Source: CAWDBV01 sp963800705
Lineage (GTDB): Bacteria; Actinomycetota; Thermoleophilia; Solirubrobacterales; 70-9
Reading direction: 5' to 3'
NCBI GenBank assembly: GCA_963800705.1
Contig: CAWDBV010000008.1
Span: 1-64,000, forward strand
DNA length: 64,000 bases
Shown here one piece after another: positions 34,249-43,725 of the stretch (the first letter of the stretch is position 1; each line of letters begins with the position of its first letter). Below the pieces are notes generated by a model. The model was not told the DNA's origin. It did not search any database and was given only the letters and a program-made list of their open reading frames with translations. A program made the translations under genes and the position numbers.

Positions 34249-35960
34249 GCGGCGCCGCGGTCCCGCAGCCGGCCCCGGTCACCCCGGAGCCACCCGGCGA
34301 CTCGCGCTGGGCGATGCCGCTGCTGCTGATGGTGATGGCGGGGGGCGCGGCGCTCACCTTCGCCGGCACCGCCGGCCACAACCTGTTCGCCGACGAGCTC
34401 CAGATCCTCTCGAGCTACCGGAGCTGGGACCCCGGAGAGCTGCTGAAGCCGGCGGGCGGCCACCTGATCATCACCTCGCTCACCGCCTACAAGACGATCT
34501 TCGAGGTCTTCGGCGCCGACTCCTATCTGCCGAACCGGATCCTGCACGTCGCATTGGCGCTGGTCTGCGCGGGGCTCTTCTACGCGCTCGTGCGGCGGCG
34601 GATCGGGCCGCTCGCCGCCGTCGCCCCCACTGCGATCCTGCTGGTCCTTGGCAGCGCCGCCGAGATCGTCGCCACCCCGTTCGGCGTGCTCGAGTACATG
34701 GGGGTCGCGTTCGGGCTCGCGATGTTCCTCTGCCTCGAGCGCGGCGACCGCGCCGGCGACATCGCCGCCATGGTCTTCCTCGGGCTCGGCCTTGCCTCGT
34801 ACTCGATCAACATCGCGTTCGGGATCGGCGCCGCGGTGCTGCTCTACCTGCGCGATCCGAAACAGCCGCTCCGCTACGCCTGGGTGATCCTCGCCCCGGC
34901 GGTGCTGTACGGGATCTGGCGGCTCGCCTTCTCGGAGTCGGGCGAGACCAACATCACGATCACCAACGTCGCCGACATGCCCTCGGCGATGTTCACCATG
35001 CTCGCCGCCTCGTGCGCGGCGATCACCGGCCTCTTCCGCATCCCGGCGCAGGGTGCGGTGACGACGACCGAGTGGGGCTACCCGCTCGCCGTGCTGCTGA
35101 TCGGGCTCGTCTGGCTGCGGCTCGCGCGCGGCCCTAGGGTCGATTCGCGCTTCTGGCTGTACGCGGCGGCGCTGGTCAGCTTCTGGGCGCTGGTCTCGAT
35201 CAACCTCGGACCGCTGCGCGAGCCCGACGCCGGCCGCTACGTCCACATCTCGGTGATCCTGCTGATGCTGGTCGGGGTCGAGCTGGTCGCCGGGCTCAGG
35301 ATGCCGCGCTGGGCGGGCCCGGCGCTGGCGGGCGCGGCCTGCGTGTCGGTGCTCGCCAACGCGGTCGCCCTGCACGAGGGCGGTGACCAGTACCGGCTCG
35401 CCGGGCAGAGCCTCGGCGCGCAGCTCACCGGGGCCGAGCTCGCGGGGGAGAACGCCGACCCCGAGATCCCGGTGCTGCCGCTCCCCGACGTGCCCGTCGT
35501 CCAGGACCTGATGATCCCGGTCTCCGACTACATCGCGGCGGCCGAGGACTACGGCTCGCCGGCGTATGAGCCCGAAAACCTCGAGCGGGCGCCCGAGGTC
35601 GTACGGGCCGCAGCCGACTCGCAGCTCGTCCGGCTGCTCGGGGATCGGATCGGGCCGACGCCGATTCCGGCGCTGCCCGCCGGCTGCACCCCGATCGAGA
35701 GCGCGCCGGCGGTGGGCGGGGTTGCCGTGATCACCGTGCCCGCGGGCGGCTTCTCGCTCGAGGCGGCGCCCGGGCCCCCGGTCGGGATCACGCTGCGCCG
35801 CTTCTCGGAGGGGGCGGGGCTGCCGCTGCGCGGGGTCCCCGGCGGCAGCGCGGCGAGGATCGATCTGCCGGCCGATAGCGCGAGCCGGCCCTGGAGCGCA
35901 GTGATCACAGCCCAGCAGCCGGTCGGGCTCTGCTCGCTCTCCCCTAGCCCCTCGGCGTGA
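34245..35960 (+). CDS. polytopic membrane protein, GT-C-like (paralog 1 of 3)
   Basis: 571 residues, GTG 34245. About ten transmembrane helices in the first 390 residues, then a soluble C-terminal domain. Right after the first helix comes an acidic pair in FADELQILSSYRSWD, the position of the catalytic acidic residues in GT-C glycosyltransferases. HLIITSLTAYKTIFEVFGAD and GLFYALVRRRIG follow. The tail has VPAGGFSLEAAPGPPVGITL and ends at SPSPSA. It shares these blocks with the genes at 36572 and 38285. Probably a lipid-linked sugar transferase or a polymerase-type surface-glycan protein. No named family recognised with certainty. Confidence 0.75.
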   Translation: MSGAAVPQPAPVTPEPPGDSRWAMPLLLMVMAGGAALTFAGTAGHNLFADELQILSSYRSWDPGELLKPAGGHLIITSLTAYKTIFEVFGADSYLPNRILHVALALVCAGLFYALVRRRIGPLAAVAPTAILLVLGSAAEIVATPFGVLEYMGVAFGLAMFLCLERGDRAGDIAAMVFLGLGLASYSINIAFGIGAAVLLYLRDPKQPLRYAWVILAPAVLYGIWRLAFSESGETNITITNVADMPSAMFTMLAASCAAITGLFRIPAQGAVTTTEWGYPLAVLLIGLVWLRLARGPRVDSRFWLYAAALVSFWALVSINLGPLREPDAGRYVHISVILLMLVGVELVAGLRMPRWAGPALAGAACVSVLANAVALHEGGDQYRLAGQSLGAQLTGAELAGENADPEIPVLPLPDVPVVQDLMIPVSDYIAAAEDYGSPAYEPENLERAPEVVRAAADSQLVRLLGDRIGPTPIPALPAGCTPIESAPAVGGVAVITVPAGGFSLEAAPGPPVGITLRRFSEGAGLPLRGVPGGSAARIDLPADSASRPWSAVITAQQPVGLCSLSPSPSA

Positions 35961-36552
35961 GGATGAAGCCCCAGAGGTGCGCGGTCCGGAACGGGACCTC
36001 GAACGACCACGTCTTCTCGATCTCGAAGCCCGGCTCGAGCAGCGCGTAGAGCTCGTCCTTTGAACGGCTCGGCTCGCCCTCGTCGAGCCGATTCATGACC
36101 GCCTTGAACGGGCCGATCATCAGCGTGTCGGCGCAGACGATCCGCTTCGGCGCCACTTCGTCGACGATCTTGCCGGTCAGGGCGAGGATCTCCTCGTCGG
36201 GAAGGTGGTGGAAGACGGCCGAGCAGACGACGGCGTCGAAGCCGCGCCACTCGGTGAGCGGAGAGCTGGTGATGTCGGCGACGGCGAACTCGCGGCCCTC
36301 GCCCCCGTAGCGGCGCTCGGCCGCGGCGATCGACTGCGGGTTGAAGTCGAGGCCGACGTAGCGGCGGGGCTCGATGCTGTGCAGCAGCGGTGCATCGCCG
36401 CAGCCGAGGTCGAGTACCGATTCATGGGCGCCGCGGCGCAGGTCGTCGGCGATGTTCGAGTGCATGCGCCGCACGTAGCCGCCGGTGACGGCGGTCTGCG
36501 CGGCCCGCACCAGCGGGCGCACCTTTCTCCCCCGTTCGAGCAGGTCTGCCAC
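35944..36552 (-). CDS. class I SAM methyltransferase
   Basis: ATG 36552 on the opposite strand between two of the paralogous membrane genes. VRRMHSNIADDLRRGAHESV, LDLGCGDAPLLHSIEPRRYV (motif I), FNPQSIAAAERRYGGEGREF, GFDAVVCSAVFHHLPDEEIL and GKIVDEVAPKRIVCADTLMI follow the usual order. 202 residues. The last 17 bp overlap the end of the upstream membrane protein gene in antisense. Confidence 0.85.
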   Translation of the reverse strand: MADLLERGRKVRPLVRAAQTAVTGGYVRRMHSNIADDLRRGAHESVLDLGCGDAPLLHSIEPRRYVGLDFNPQSIAAAERRYGGEGREFAVADITSSPLTEWRGFDAVVCSAVFHHLPDEEILALTGKIVDEVAPKRIVCADTLMIGPFKAVMNRLDEGEPSRSKDELYALLEPGFEIEKTWSFEVPFRTAHLWGFILTPRG

Positions 36553-36571
36553 GGCCCTATGATCGCAACCT

Positions 36572-38288
36572 ATGCCGGAGCAAAGGGGGGTCAGACCCGT
36601 CCAGCTGCTCTCGCTCGCGATGGCGGGCGCCGCGATCTTCCTGCTCTGGGAGATGCGCGGCCACTCGCTGATCTACGACGAGTGGACCTTCTTCGCCGAC
36701 TACGGCGGGCTCGGCGATCTCTTCAACCCGTTCGGGGACAACCTCGAGGCGCTTCCGATCGTGATCTACAAGGCCGTGTTCGAGCTCTTCGGACCCGACT
36801 CGGCCGGGCTGCGAGTGGTGACGATCGGGCTCGTGCTCACCAACGCCGGGCTCTTCTACGCGCTCGCGCGGCGGCGGGTCGGCGACTGGATCGCGCTGCC
36901 GCCGACGATCCTCGTCCTCCTGCTCGGCGCCGCCCCCGACGTCGTCGCGGCGACGCTCGGGCTGGCGATCCTGACCGCGGTCGCCTGCGGGCTCGGGGCG
37001 CTGGTGGCGCTCGAGCGGGGGCGCGACGGGCTCGCCTGCCTGCTGCTCGCCGGCGCGCTGGCCTCGAACAGCGCCGCGCTGCCGTTCGCGGCGGGCGTCG
37101 CGGTCTACATCGCCTGGGGCGAGGAGCGGCCGTGGCGCGGCAGGGCCTGGGTTTTTCTGGTCCCGCTGGCGCTCTACGCCGCTTGGCGGCTCTGGGCGTT
37201 CAGCGTCGACCCGCTCGGACCGCTCGCCGGCCACCCGAGCGAGATCACGCTCACCAACATCGGCACGCTTCCGAGCTCGGTCGCCGATTCGCTCGGCGCC
37301 GCGGCGGTCAGCGTCACCGGCCTGTTTCGGACCCCGGGCGGCCCGGGGCCGAGCTTCGACGCCGCCTTCGGACCGCCGCTCGCCGTGGCGCTCGCCGTCC
37401 TCGTCTTCCTGCGGCTTCGGCTCGAGCCGAAGCCCGGCCGCAGCATCTGGGCGTTCGCCGCTATGCCGCTCGTCTACTGGATCCTGATCGCGCTCGTCGT
37501 CTCCGACCGTGTGCCCGAACTGCCGCGCTACCAGTACGCGGGCTCGATCTTCCTGCTCCTGCTGCTCGCCGAGCTGGCGCGCGGGACTGCGGATTCCGCG
37601 CTGGGCAGCGATCGCCTCGGCCGTCGTGTTCGCGATCGCGCTGGCGCCGAGCCTGATCAACATCCACGACCAGGGCAACTTCCTGCGCGTCGAAGGAAAG
37701 GCGAACCGCGGCGAGCTGGCGGCGATCGAGATCGCCGGCGACCAGGTCGACGACGACCTCCTGGTCGAGCCGGTCGGAGGCCGGACGGCGCCGGGCAGCG
37801 ACACCGGGTTCGAGGGCGAGGTCACGACGACCACCAACGTCGTGATCGCGGCCCAGCGCTACCTCGACGCGGTCCGCGACTACGACCCGGCGGGGTACTC
37901 GCAGAGCGAGCTCGCCGAGCAGCAGCCGTTCGTGCGCGAGGCGGCGGACATCGAGCTCGGCCAGGCGCTCGAGATCGCGCTCGAGCCGGCGGCGAGGCTG
38001 CCGGCGGGCTGCGCCCCGCTCGCGCTGACGCCGGCGGCGGGCGGCGCCACCGTCGAGGTGCCGCCGGGCGGGCTGGCGCTGCGGGCGGCCCCCGGCCCGC
38101 CGGTCGCGGTCAGGCTGCGCCGCTTCAGCGACAAGTTCCCGGTCGACGCCGGGACGCTCCCCGGCGGCCAGACCGGCGTGGTCGAGGTCCCGCTCGACAA
38201 CTCCGAGGCGCCCTGGCAGGCGGCGATCGGCTCCGCGCAGCCGGTCACGGCATGCGCGCTCGGTGCGCCGGGGACGGTGGGCGGATGA
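36572..38288 (+). CDS. polytopic membrane protein, GT-C-like (paralog 2 of 3, frameshifted)
   Basis: ATG 36572. Same plan as the gene at 34245: first helix, then IYDEWTFFADYGGLGDLFNP, NLEALPIVIYKAVFELFGPD, GLFYALARRRVGDWIALPPT, more helices, and a soluble tail with VEVPPGGLALRAAPGPPVAV. A one-base insertion near 37607 shifts the frame at ELARG/LRIPRWAA; repaired, the product is about 571 residues and ends ALGAPGTVGG with TGA at 38286-38288. Without repair the frame would run on into the next paralog. The stop overlaps the next ATG by 4 bp. Confidence 0.73.
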
Positions 38289-39997
38289 CCGCGTCGCGGC
38301 CCTCGCCGAGGCTCGTGCTCGCGGTCTTGATGGCGATCGCCGCGGTGGTCCTGCTCTGGATCACGCGCGGCCAGACCTTCTTCGCCGACGAATGGGGCTT
38401 CTTCGCCAACTACCGCGGCCACTCGCCGCGCGACATCCTGCAGCCGAACTCGGGCAACCTGATCGCCGGGCCGGCGGTTCTCTACAAGACCCTGATCGCG
38501 GTGTTCGGGGCCGAGAGCTACGCCCCGTTCCGGATCGTCTGGGTCGCGCTCGTCCTCACCTGCGCCGGTCTCTTCTACGCGCTTGCCCGGCGCCCGGTCG
38601 GCGACTGGGCCGCGCTCGCGCCGACCACGCTGCTGCTCTTCTTCGGCGCCGCCTGGGAGGTGACCGCGGGCCCGCTCGGGACCGGGGTGCTGCTCACGAT
38701 CGCCGCCGGGCTCGGGGCGCTGCTCTGCCTCGAGAAGAACGAACGGGCCTGGGATCTGGCGGCGTCGCTCCTGATCGCGTTCGCGCTCGCCTGCTACACG
38801 CCCGCGGTCGCGTTCGCGGTCGGCGCCGCGGTCCACATCCTCGTCGTGCGCGGGCCCCGGCACTGGCGGGATCTCTGGGTCGTCGCGCTGCCGCTCGTCC
38901 TCTACGCCGGATGGCGGGTCTGGGCGATCCAGTTCCATCAGACCGACGTCGGGCTCTCGAACCTGCTCGCGATCCCGAGCTCGATCGCCGCCTCTATCGC
39001 CGCGGTCGCGACCTCGATCACCGGCACCTACCGCAACCCGGCGGCGGACGGGATCAGCTTCGAGGTCGAGCCCGGTCGCGCGCTCGCGGTGGCGCTGGTC
39101 GCAATCGTCGCGGCGCGGTTCGCGGTCCGGCGCCGCTGGCCGATCGACAACCGGGTCTGGGTGTGGCTCTCGATGGCGCTCGTCTTCTGGGCGCTGGTCG
39201 GCGCCAACCTCGGCCCGCTGCGAGCACCGGAGGCGAGCCGCTACCAGCTCACCGCGGCGATCTTCGTGCTGCTGCTGCTCTGCGAGCTCGGCGCCGGCAG
39301 GCAGCTCTCGCGCCGCGGCGCGATCGCGCTTGTCGCGGTCACCGGCGTGTTCCTGCTCGGCAACCTCGCCAACCTCTTCGAGGCGGCAAGGTTCCTGCGC
39401 GACAACGGCGAGCAGAACCGCGCCCAGCTCGCGGCGCTCGAGTTGGTCGGCGGATCGGCGAACCCCGATCTGACCGTCGAGCCGCTGGTCGGCGCACCGA
39501 GCCCGACCGAGGACATGCTGATCTTCACCTTCCGCTATCTCTCCGCCGCCTCCGACCTCGGCTCGCCCGCCGAGGAGATCGAAGAGGTGCCCGGTCGCCC
39601 CGAGGAAGCGCGCCAGCGCGCCGACCGCCAGATGGTGCGGGCGCTCGTCCTCAACCCCGGGCCGCGCCCCGACCCGCCGCAGAGCCCGCCGGGGACGATG
39701 GCCGCGGAGCAGGTGAGCGGCGGCACGACGCGCCCGAAGCGCAACTGCACCGAGCTGCTGCCCGAGCTCGCCGACGCGACGGCCGCGTTCACGGTCCCGG
39801 CCGGAGGCTTCTCGATCGAGGGCGCAGCGGGGCCCGTGACCCTGAAGCTGCGCCGCTTCGGGGACGGCTTCGCCGCCGAGCTACCGCCCCCCGCGCCCGG
39901 CGCGCCGAACGCCTACTACCTTCCGCCCGACGAGGTCCAGGTCCCCTGGCACCTGCAGGTGAGCTCGAGCACAGCCGTCACGATCTGCCCCCCGTAG
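38285..39997 (+). CDS. polytopic membrane protein, GT-C-like (paralog 3 of 3)
   Basis: ATG 38285, 570 residues, intact. FADEWGFFANYRGHSPRDIL follows the first helix, then NLIAGPAVLYKTLIAVFGAE and GLFYALARRPVGDWAALAPT, nearly matching the same blocks of the two genes before it. About ten helices, then a soluble domain with FTVPAGGFSIEGAAGPVTLK. RNPAADGISFEVEPGRALAV corresponds to an inter-helix loop in the others. Closest to paralog 2. The last 20 bp overlap the convergent methyltransferase gene. Confidence 0.75.
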   Translation: MTASRPSPRLVLAVLMAIAAVVLLWITRGQTFFADEWGFFANYRGHSPRDILQPNSGNLIAGPAVLYKTLIAVFGAESYAPFRIVWVALVLTCAGLFYALARRPVGDWAALAPTTLLLFFGAAWEVTAGPLGTGVLLTIAAGLGALLCLEKNERAWDLAASLLIAFALACYTPAVAFAVGAAVHILVVRGPRHWRDLWVVALPLVLYAGWRVWAIQFHQTDVGLSNLLAIPSSIAASIAAVATSITGTYRNPAADGISFEVEPGRALAVALVAIVAARFAVRRRWPIDNRVWVWLSMALVFWALVGANLGPLRAPEASRYQLTAAIFVLLLLCELGAGRQLSRRGAIALVAVTGVFLLGNLANLFEAARFLRDNGEQNRAQLAALELVGGSANPDLTVEPLVGAPSPTEDMLIFTFRYLSAASDLGSPAEEIEEVPGRPEEARQRADRQMVRALVLNPGPRPDPPQSPPGTMAAEQVSGGTTRPKRNCTELLPELADATAAFTVPAGGFSIEGAAGPVTLKLRRFGDGFAAELPPPAPGAPNAYYLPPDEVQVPWHLQVSSSTAVTICPP

Positions 39998-40919
39998 CGC
40001 CGCCCCCCGTAGAACCATGTAATGACGGCCCGCGCGCCAGGACCAGCATCCGGTCGCGGAAGTTCGGCGCCCAGACGCGATCGGCGAGTCGCGTCGCGCG
40101 CGCGGTACCGACCAGTCCCTTCGCGAGGGCCGGGCTGTAGCCGCCGACCCGATCGAGGTAGTAGCGGACCGAGAACGCCTTCGGCGCGGTCGCGATCCCG
40201 AGCACCGAGAAGCCGTGGCGCCCGAGCAGCGTCGCGATGCTCTGCCGGGTGAAGTACTGGGTGTGAGTCGGGAGCACCGACCACCAGCGCTTGCCGAGCC
40301 CGCGCGCGACGCGGCTGCCGGCGTCGGGGAGCGCCAGCGCCAGCACGCCTTCGGGCATGAGCACCTCGGAGACCCGCTCCAACACCGCTCCGGGATCGGA
40401 GAGGTGCTCGACTACGTCGCCCATGAACGCGGCATCGAAGGAGCCGGCCTCGAGCTCGGCGTCGAGGATCTCGGCGGTCTCGACCTCGAGCCCGAGCGTG
40501 TCGCGGGCGTAGGCGGAGGCGAACTGGCTCGGCTCGACCCCGGCTCCGCTCCAGCCGCGCTTCACCGCCTCGTCGAGGAAGAAGCCGACCCAACATCCGA
40601 GGTCGATGATCCGCCGCTCGGGACGGGGCCCGGTCTGGGGCTCGATCCGATCGAGGATCCGGTTAGCGGTTTCGCGCTGCCCGGCTTCTTCGGTGATGTA
40701 GTCCTCGGACTCGGCGGCGGCATAGGCGGCGGAAAGCTCCTCAGCCGAGGGGACCCGCGCGAGCTGCATGTGCCCGCAGGTCTGGCAGCGGACGATGTCC
40801 GCGAGTGCGGTTCCATAGCGGTCTGTGGTCGGGATCAGCCCCCTCTCACCAGGGTCTCCCGCAACGCGCAGGTGATCGGTGAGCGGGCCGCGTCCGCATG
40901 CGGCGCACTGTGTCTCCAT
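39978..40919 (-). CDS. class I SAM methyltransferase with N-terminal zinc ribbon
   Basis: ATG 40919: METQCAACGRGPLTDHLRVA and IVRCQTCGHMQLARVPSAEE are two CxxC pairs, as in the C-methyltransferase type found in sugar clusters. RRIIDLGCWVGFFLDEAVKR is motif I (W in place of G), SFDAAFMGDVVEHLSDPGAV motif II, LMPEGVLALALPDAGS motif III, and WWSVLPTHTQYFTRQSIATL the late block. 313 residues. The C-terminal Gly/Thr tail overlaps the convergent membrane gene. Similar in plan to the one at 22569. Confidence 0.87.
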   Translation of the reverse strand: METQCAACGRGPLTDHLRVAGDPGERGLIPTTDRYGTALADIVRCQTCGHMQLARVPSAEELSAAYAAAESEDYITEEAGQRETANRILDRIEPQTGPRPERRIIDLGCWVGFFLDEAVKRGWSGAGVEPSQFASAYARDTLGLEVETAEILDAELEAGSFDAAFMGDVVEHLSDPGAVLERVSEVLMPEGVLALALPDAGSRVARGLGKRWWSVLPTHTQYFTRQSIATLLGRHGFSVLGIATAPKAFSVRYYLDRVGGYSPALAKGLVGTARATRLADRVWAPNFRDRMLVLARGPSLHGSTGGGATGGRS

Positions 40920-40953
40920 GGTCAGGTGACGAGCCACCCTATGATCGCACCCC

Positions 40954-41922
40954 GTGGCTGAGGGAACCGGAGGGCGTGACCTCGCTCTGCTGAGCGTCGT
41001 AGCGCCCGTATTCAACGAAGAGGAAACGATCAACGAGCTGCACCGGCGCGTCGCGGCGGCGCTCGGCGACCTGCCGTTCGAGCTGATCGTCGTCGACGAC
41101 GGCTCGCGCGACCGCACCCCCGAGATCCTCGCCGAGATCGCCGCCGGCGACCAGAACGTCCGCGTCGTCAGGCTTTCGCGCAACTTCGGCCACCAGGCGG
41201 CGCTCACCGCCGGTCTCGATCACGCCCGCGGCGACGCAACGGTGATGATCGACGGCGACCTCCAGGACCCGCCCGAGGTGATTCCGGAGATGGTCGAGCG
41301 CTGGCGCGGCGGCGCCGACGTCGTCTATGCGGTGCGCGCGAAGCGCCCCGGCGAGACGCGGCTCAAGCTCGCCACCGCTCGCTGGTTCTACCGCTTCTTC
41401 GGGCGCATCGCCCAGATCGAGCTGCCCGAGCAGGCGGGCGACTTCCGGCTGCTGGACCGCCGCGCGCTCGACGCGCTGCTCGAGATGCGCGAGCGGAGCC
41501 GCTTCCTGCGCGGGATGAGCGTCTGGGTCGGCTTCGAGCAGGCCCAGGTCACCTACGAGCGCGATGCCCGCCACGCCGGCGACACGAAGTACACGCCGAT
41601 GAAGATGATCCGCTTCTCGCTCGACGCGATCTCCTCCTTCTCTTATAGGCCGCTGCAGGCGGCGACGATTCTGGGCTTCGTCTTCTCGATCATCGCCTTC
41701 CTCGCGATCCCGGTCGCGATCGGATTCCGGATCGCGGGCGAGTTCGTCCCCGGGATCACCACCGTGCTGTTGGTCGTGCTCTTGCTCGGCGGCATCCAGC
41801 TGATCACGGTCGGGATCATCGGCGAGTACCTGGGCCGCGTCTACGAGGAGGTCAAGGGCCGGCCTTTGTACGTCGTCCGCGACCGCCTCAATCTCGAAGC
41901 TCCAAACGAGCCGCCCGAATGA
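40954..41922 (+). CDS. GT2 glycosyltransferase with two C-terminal TM helices (GtrB/DPM1-like)
   Basis: GTG 40954, 322 residues. LLSVVAPVFNEEETINELHR, ELIVVDDGSRDRTPEILAEI (DDGS), RLSRNFGHQAALTAGLDHAR, TVMIDGDLQDPPEVIPEMVE and RERSRFLRGMSVWVGFEQAQ are standard. ILGFVFSIIAFLAIPVAIGF and VLLVVLLLGGIQLITVGIIG form the two helices, and EYLGRVYEEVKGRPLYVV closes it. Intact. By family it charges undecaprenyl phosphate with a sugar. Overlaps the FAD oxidoreductase start by 4 bp, and the two are coupled. Confidence 0.93.
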   Translation: MAEGTGGRDLALLSVVAPVFNEEETINELHRRVAAALGDLPFELIVVDDGSRDRTPEILAEIAAGDQNVRVVRLSRNFGHQAALTAGLDHARGDATVMIDGDLQDPPEVIPEMVERWRGGADVVYAVRAKRPGETRLKLATARWFYRFFGRIAQIELPEQAGDFRLLDRRALDALLEMRERSRFLRGMSVWVGFEQAQVTYERDARHAGDTKYTPMKMIRFSLDAISSFSYRPLQAATILGFVFSIIAFLAIPVAIGFRIAGEFVPGITTVLLVVLLLGGIQLITVGIIGEYLGRVYEEVKGRPLYVVRDRLNLEAPNEPPE

Positions 41923-43277
41923 GGATCGCCGTGGTCGGGGCCGGGATCACCGGCCTGGTCGCGGCCCACCGCCTCGGCGCCGAAGGCCACAGCTGCGATG
42001 TGTACGAGCGCTGGCCCGGGCTCGGCGGCCAGGTGGCGACGCTCGACGTCGGCGGCGGGCAGAGGCTCGAGCACTACTACCACCACCTATTCACCTCTGA
42101 CCTCGAGATCGCCGCGCTCTACGACGAGCTCGGGATGGGCGAGGAGATCGAATGGCTTCCGTCGAGCATGGCCGTGTTCGCGGAGGGCCGCAGCCACGCC
42201 TTCACGACTCCGCTCGACCTGCTGCGCTACCGGCCGCTTTCGCTGCGCTCGAGGCTGCGGATGGGGGCCGCGGTGCTGCGGCTCTCGCGGCGGCACAAGG
42301 AGGCGGGCGAGCTCGCCGAGATGAGCGCCCACTCCTGGATCGAGAAGAACATGGGGGCTGAGGTCTGGGAGAAGCTCTGGGGACCGCTGCTGCGCGCCAA
42401 GTTCGGCAACCGCGCCGAGGACATCTCGATGGCGTGGCTGTGGGCGAAGCTGACCGTCCGCCGCCGAATGGAGGGCTCCGAGGCCCGCCAGGAGAAGCTC
42501 GGCTATCCGCGCGGCGGCTGGCAGCCGCTGCTTGAGCGGCTGCGGCGCGAGGTCGAGGGCCGGGGCGGCCAGGTCCTGATCGACCGGCCGGTGGCGCAGA
42601 TCCGCTCAGCCGGAGAGGGCTTCCGGCTCGACTGGGGCCCGCCGGACTCGTTCCGGGCCGGCCTCGACCCGCGGCGCTTCGAGCGCGCCGGCACGGAGGA
42701 CTACGACGCCGTGCTCGCCACGACCCCGAGCGACATCTTCGAGGAGATGCTCGACGGAGAGCTCGCCGCCGCGGTCGGTGAGGATTACATCGGCCGGCTG
42801 CACTCGATCTCCTACCACGCTGCGCTCTGCGTGCTGCTCGAGCTCGACCGCGGCTTCTCGCCGTTCTACTGGACCAACATCGCCGACGGCGAGCTGCCGT
42901 TCATCGGGCTGATCGAGCAGACCAACCTGATTGAACCGTCCAGATATGGAGGGCGGCACTTCCTCTACATCGCCAACTACCTCGAGCCCGGCCACGAGCT
43001 GCTCGGCCTCTCCAACGACGAGCTGCTGGCGCGCTACGAGCCCGGGCTGCGCCGCGTCAACCCCGATTACTCGCCGGACTGGATCCGCAACGCGTGGATC
43101 TTTCGCGAGCCGGCTGCTCAGCCGATCGTCGACGTCGGCTACGCCGAGCGGATCCCGCCCTTCAAGACCCCGGTCCCGGGGCTGCTGCTCGCCAACACGA
43201 CCCAGATCTACCCCGAGGACCGCGGCACCAACTACAGCGTCAGGCTCGGGAACGAGGTCTCGAAGCTGATCGGCTGA
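41919..43277 (+). CDS. NAD(P)/FAD-dependent oxidoreductase, amine-oxidase/desaturase-like
   Basis: ATG 41919, 452 residues. MRIAVVGAGITGLVAAHRLG is the dinucleotide-binding GxGxxG with E at the end of the second strand (VYERWPGLGG). EHYYHHLFTSDLEIAALYDE, EVWEKLWGPLLRAKFGNRAE and YPRGGWQPLLERLRREVEG follow, and GLLLANTTQIYPEDRGTNYS is the C-terminal FAD segment. This layout is seen in protoporphyrinogen-oxidase-like proteins that sit beside GtrB-type glycosyltransferases in surface-glycan clusters. The substrate may be a lipid-linked or nucleotide sugar; not established. Confidence 0.87.
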   Translation: MRIAVVGAGITGLVAAHRLGAEGHSCDVYERWPGLGGQVATLDVGGGQRLEHYYHHLFTSDLEIAALYDELGMGEEIEWLPSSMAVFAEGRSHAFTTPLDLLRYRPLSLRSRLRMGAAVLRLSRRHKEAGELAEMSAHSWIEKNMGAEVWEKLWGPLLRAKFGNRAEDISMAWLWAKLTVRRRMEGSEARQEKLGYPRGGWQPLLERLRREVEGRGGQVLIDRPVAQIRSAGEGFRLDWGPPDSFRAGLDPRRFERAGTEDYDAVLATTPSDIFEEMLDGELAAAVGEDYIGRLHSISYHAALCVLLELDRGFSPFYWTNIADGELPFIGLIEQTNLIEPSRYGGRHFLYIANYLEPGHELLGLSNDELLARYEPGLRRVNPDYSPDWIRNAWIFREPAAQPIVDVGYAERIPPFKTPVPGLLLANTTQIYPEDRGTNYSVRLGNEVSKLIG

Positions 43278-43283
43278 TACGGG

Positions 43284-43688
43284 CTAGTGATCGCCCGGCT
43301 TGGTGCCCGGCGGGGCGTAGCGGTTGTGGAGCATCAGCGAGTTGCCGTCAGGGTCCCTGAAGTAGGCCATGTGGCAGACGCCGCTGTCCATCGTGTCGGC
43401 CTCGAAGCTGACGCCCTTGCCCTCGAGCTGCTTGCGGGCGGCCTCGACGTCCTCGACATGGAGCGCCACCGGCGCACCGTGCGGGACAAAGTCCATCCCG
43501 AAGGCGTCGGTCTGCATCAGCGCGATCGTCAGCGAGCCGGTCTCATACTCGCCGGCGGGGAAGTCACCCCACTGCTTCGAGAACGGCATCCCGAGCGTCT
43601 CGCCGTAGAACTGCTTCGCCTTCTCGTAGTCCTGAGTCGGCAGGCAGATGAAATCGGTCTTGGTTACAAGCGATGTGTCTGCGGTCAT
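43284..43688 (-). CDS. VOC-family (glyoxalase/bleomycin-resistance-like) protein
   Basis: ATG 43688, 134 residues. FICLPTQDYEKAKQFYGETL is the first beta-alpha unit, WGDFPAGEYETGSLTIALMQ and APVALHVEDVEAARKQLEGK the middle, and VCHMAYFRDPDGNSLMLHNR the metal-side DPDGN motif with nearby His and Glu-equivalent. Single-domain vicinal-oxygen-chelate fold. Substrate unknown. Convergent with the oxidoreductase gene, 6 bp apart. Confidence 0.88.
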   Translation of the reverse strand: MTADTSLVTKTDFICLPTQDYEKAKQFYGETLGMPFSKQWGDFPAGEYETGSLTIALMQTDAFGMDFVPHGAPVALHVEDVEAARKQLEGKGVSFEADTMDSGVCHMAYFRDPDGNSLMLHNRYAPPGTKPGDH

Positions 43689-43725
43689 CCGCGCTCCTTG
43701 GTCGTTGGATTTATCCACCCCTTGA

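Noticed and set aside
33588..35960. A 790-codon open frame running into the first GT-C-like gene
   Set aside because: The first 220 codons are an Arg/Ala-rich shadow of the methyltransferase at 33538 in another frame; the real gene starts at GTG 34245.
36572..39997. A single 1141-codon protein with two membrane halves
   Set aside because: The middle 230 codons are low-complexity Arg/Gly shadow after a shift near 37607, and paralog 3 has its own ATG and a 4-bp overlap with the repaired paralog 2.
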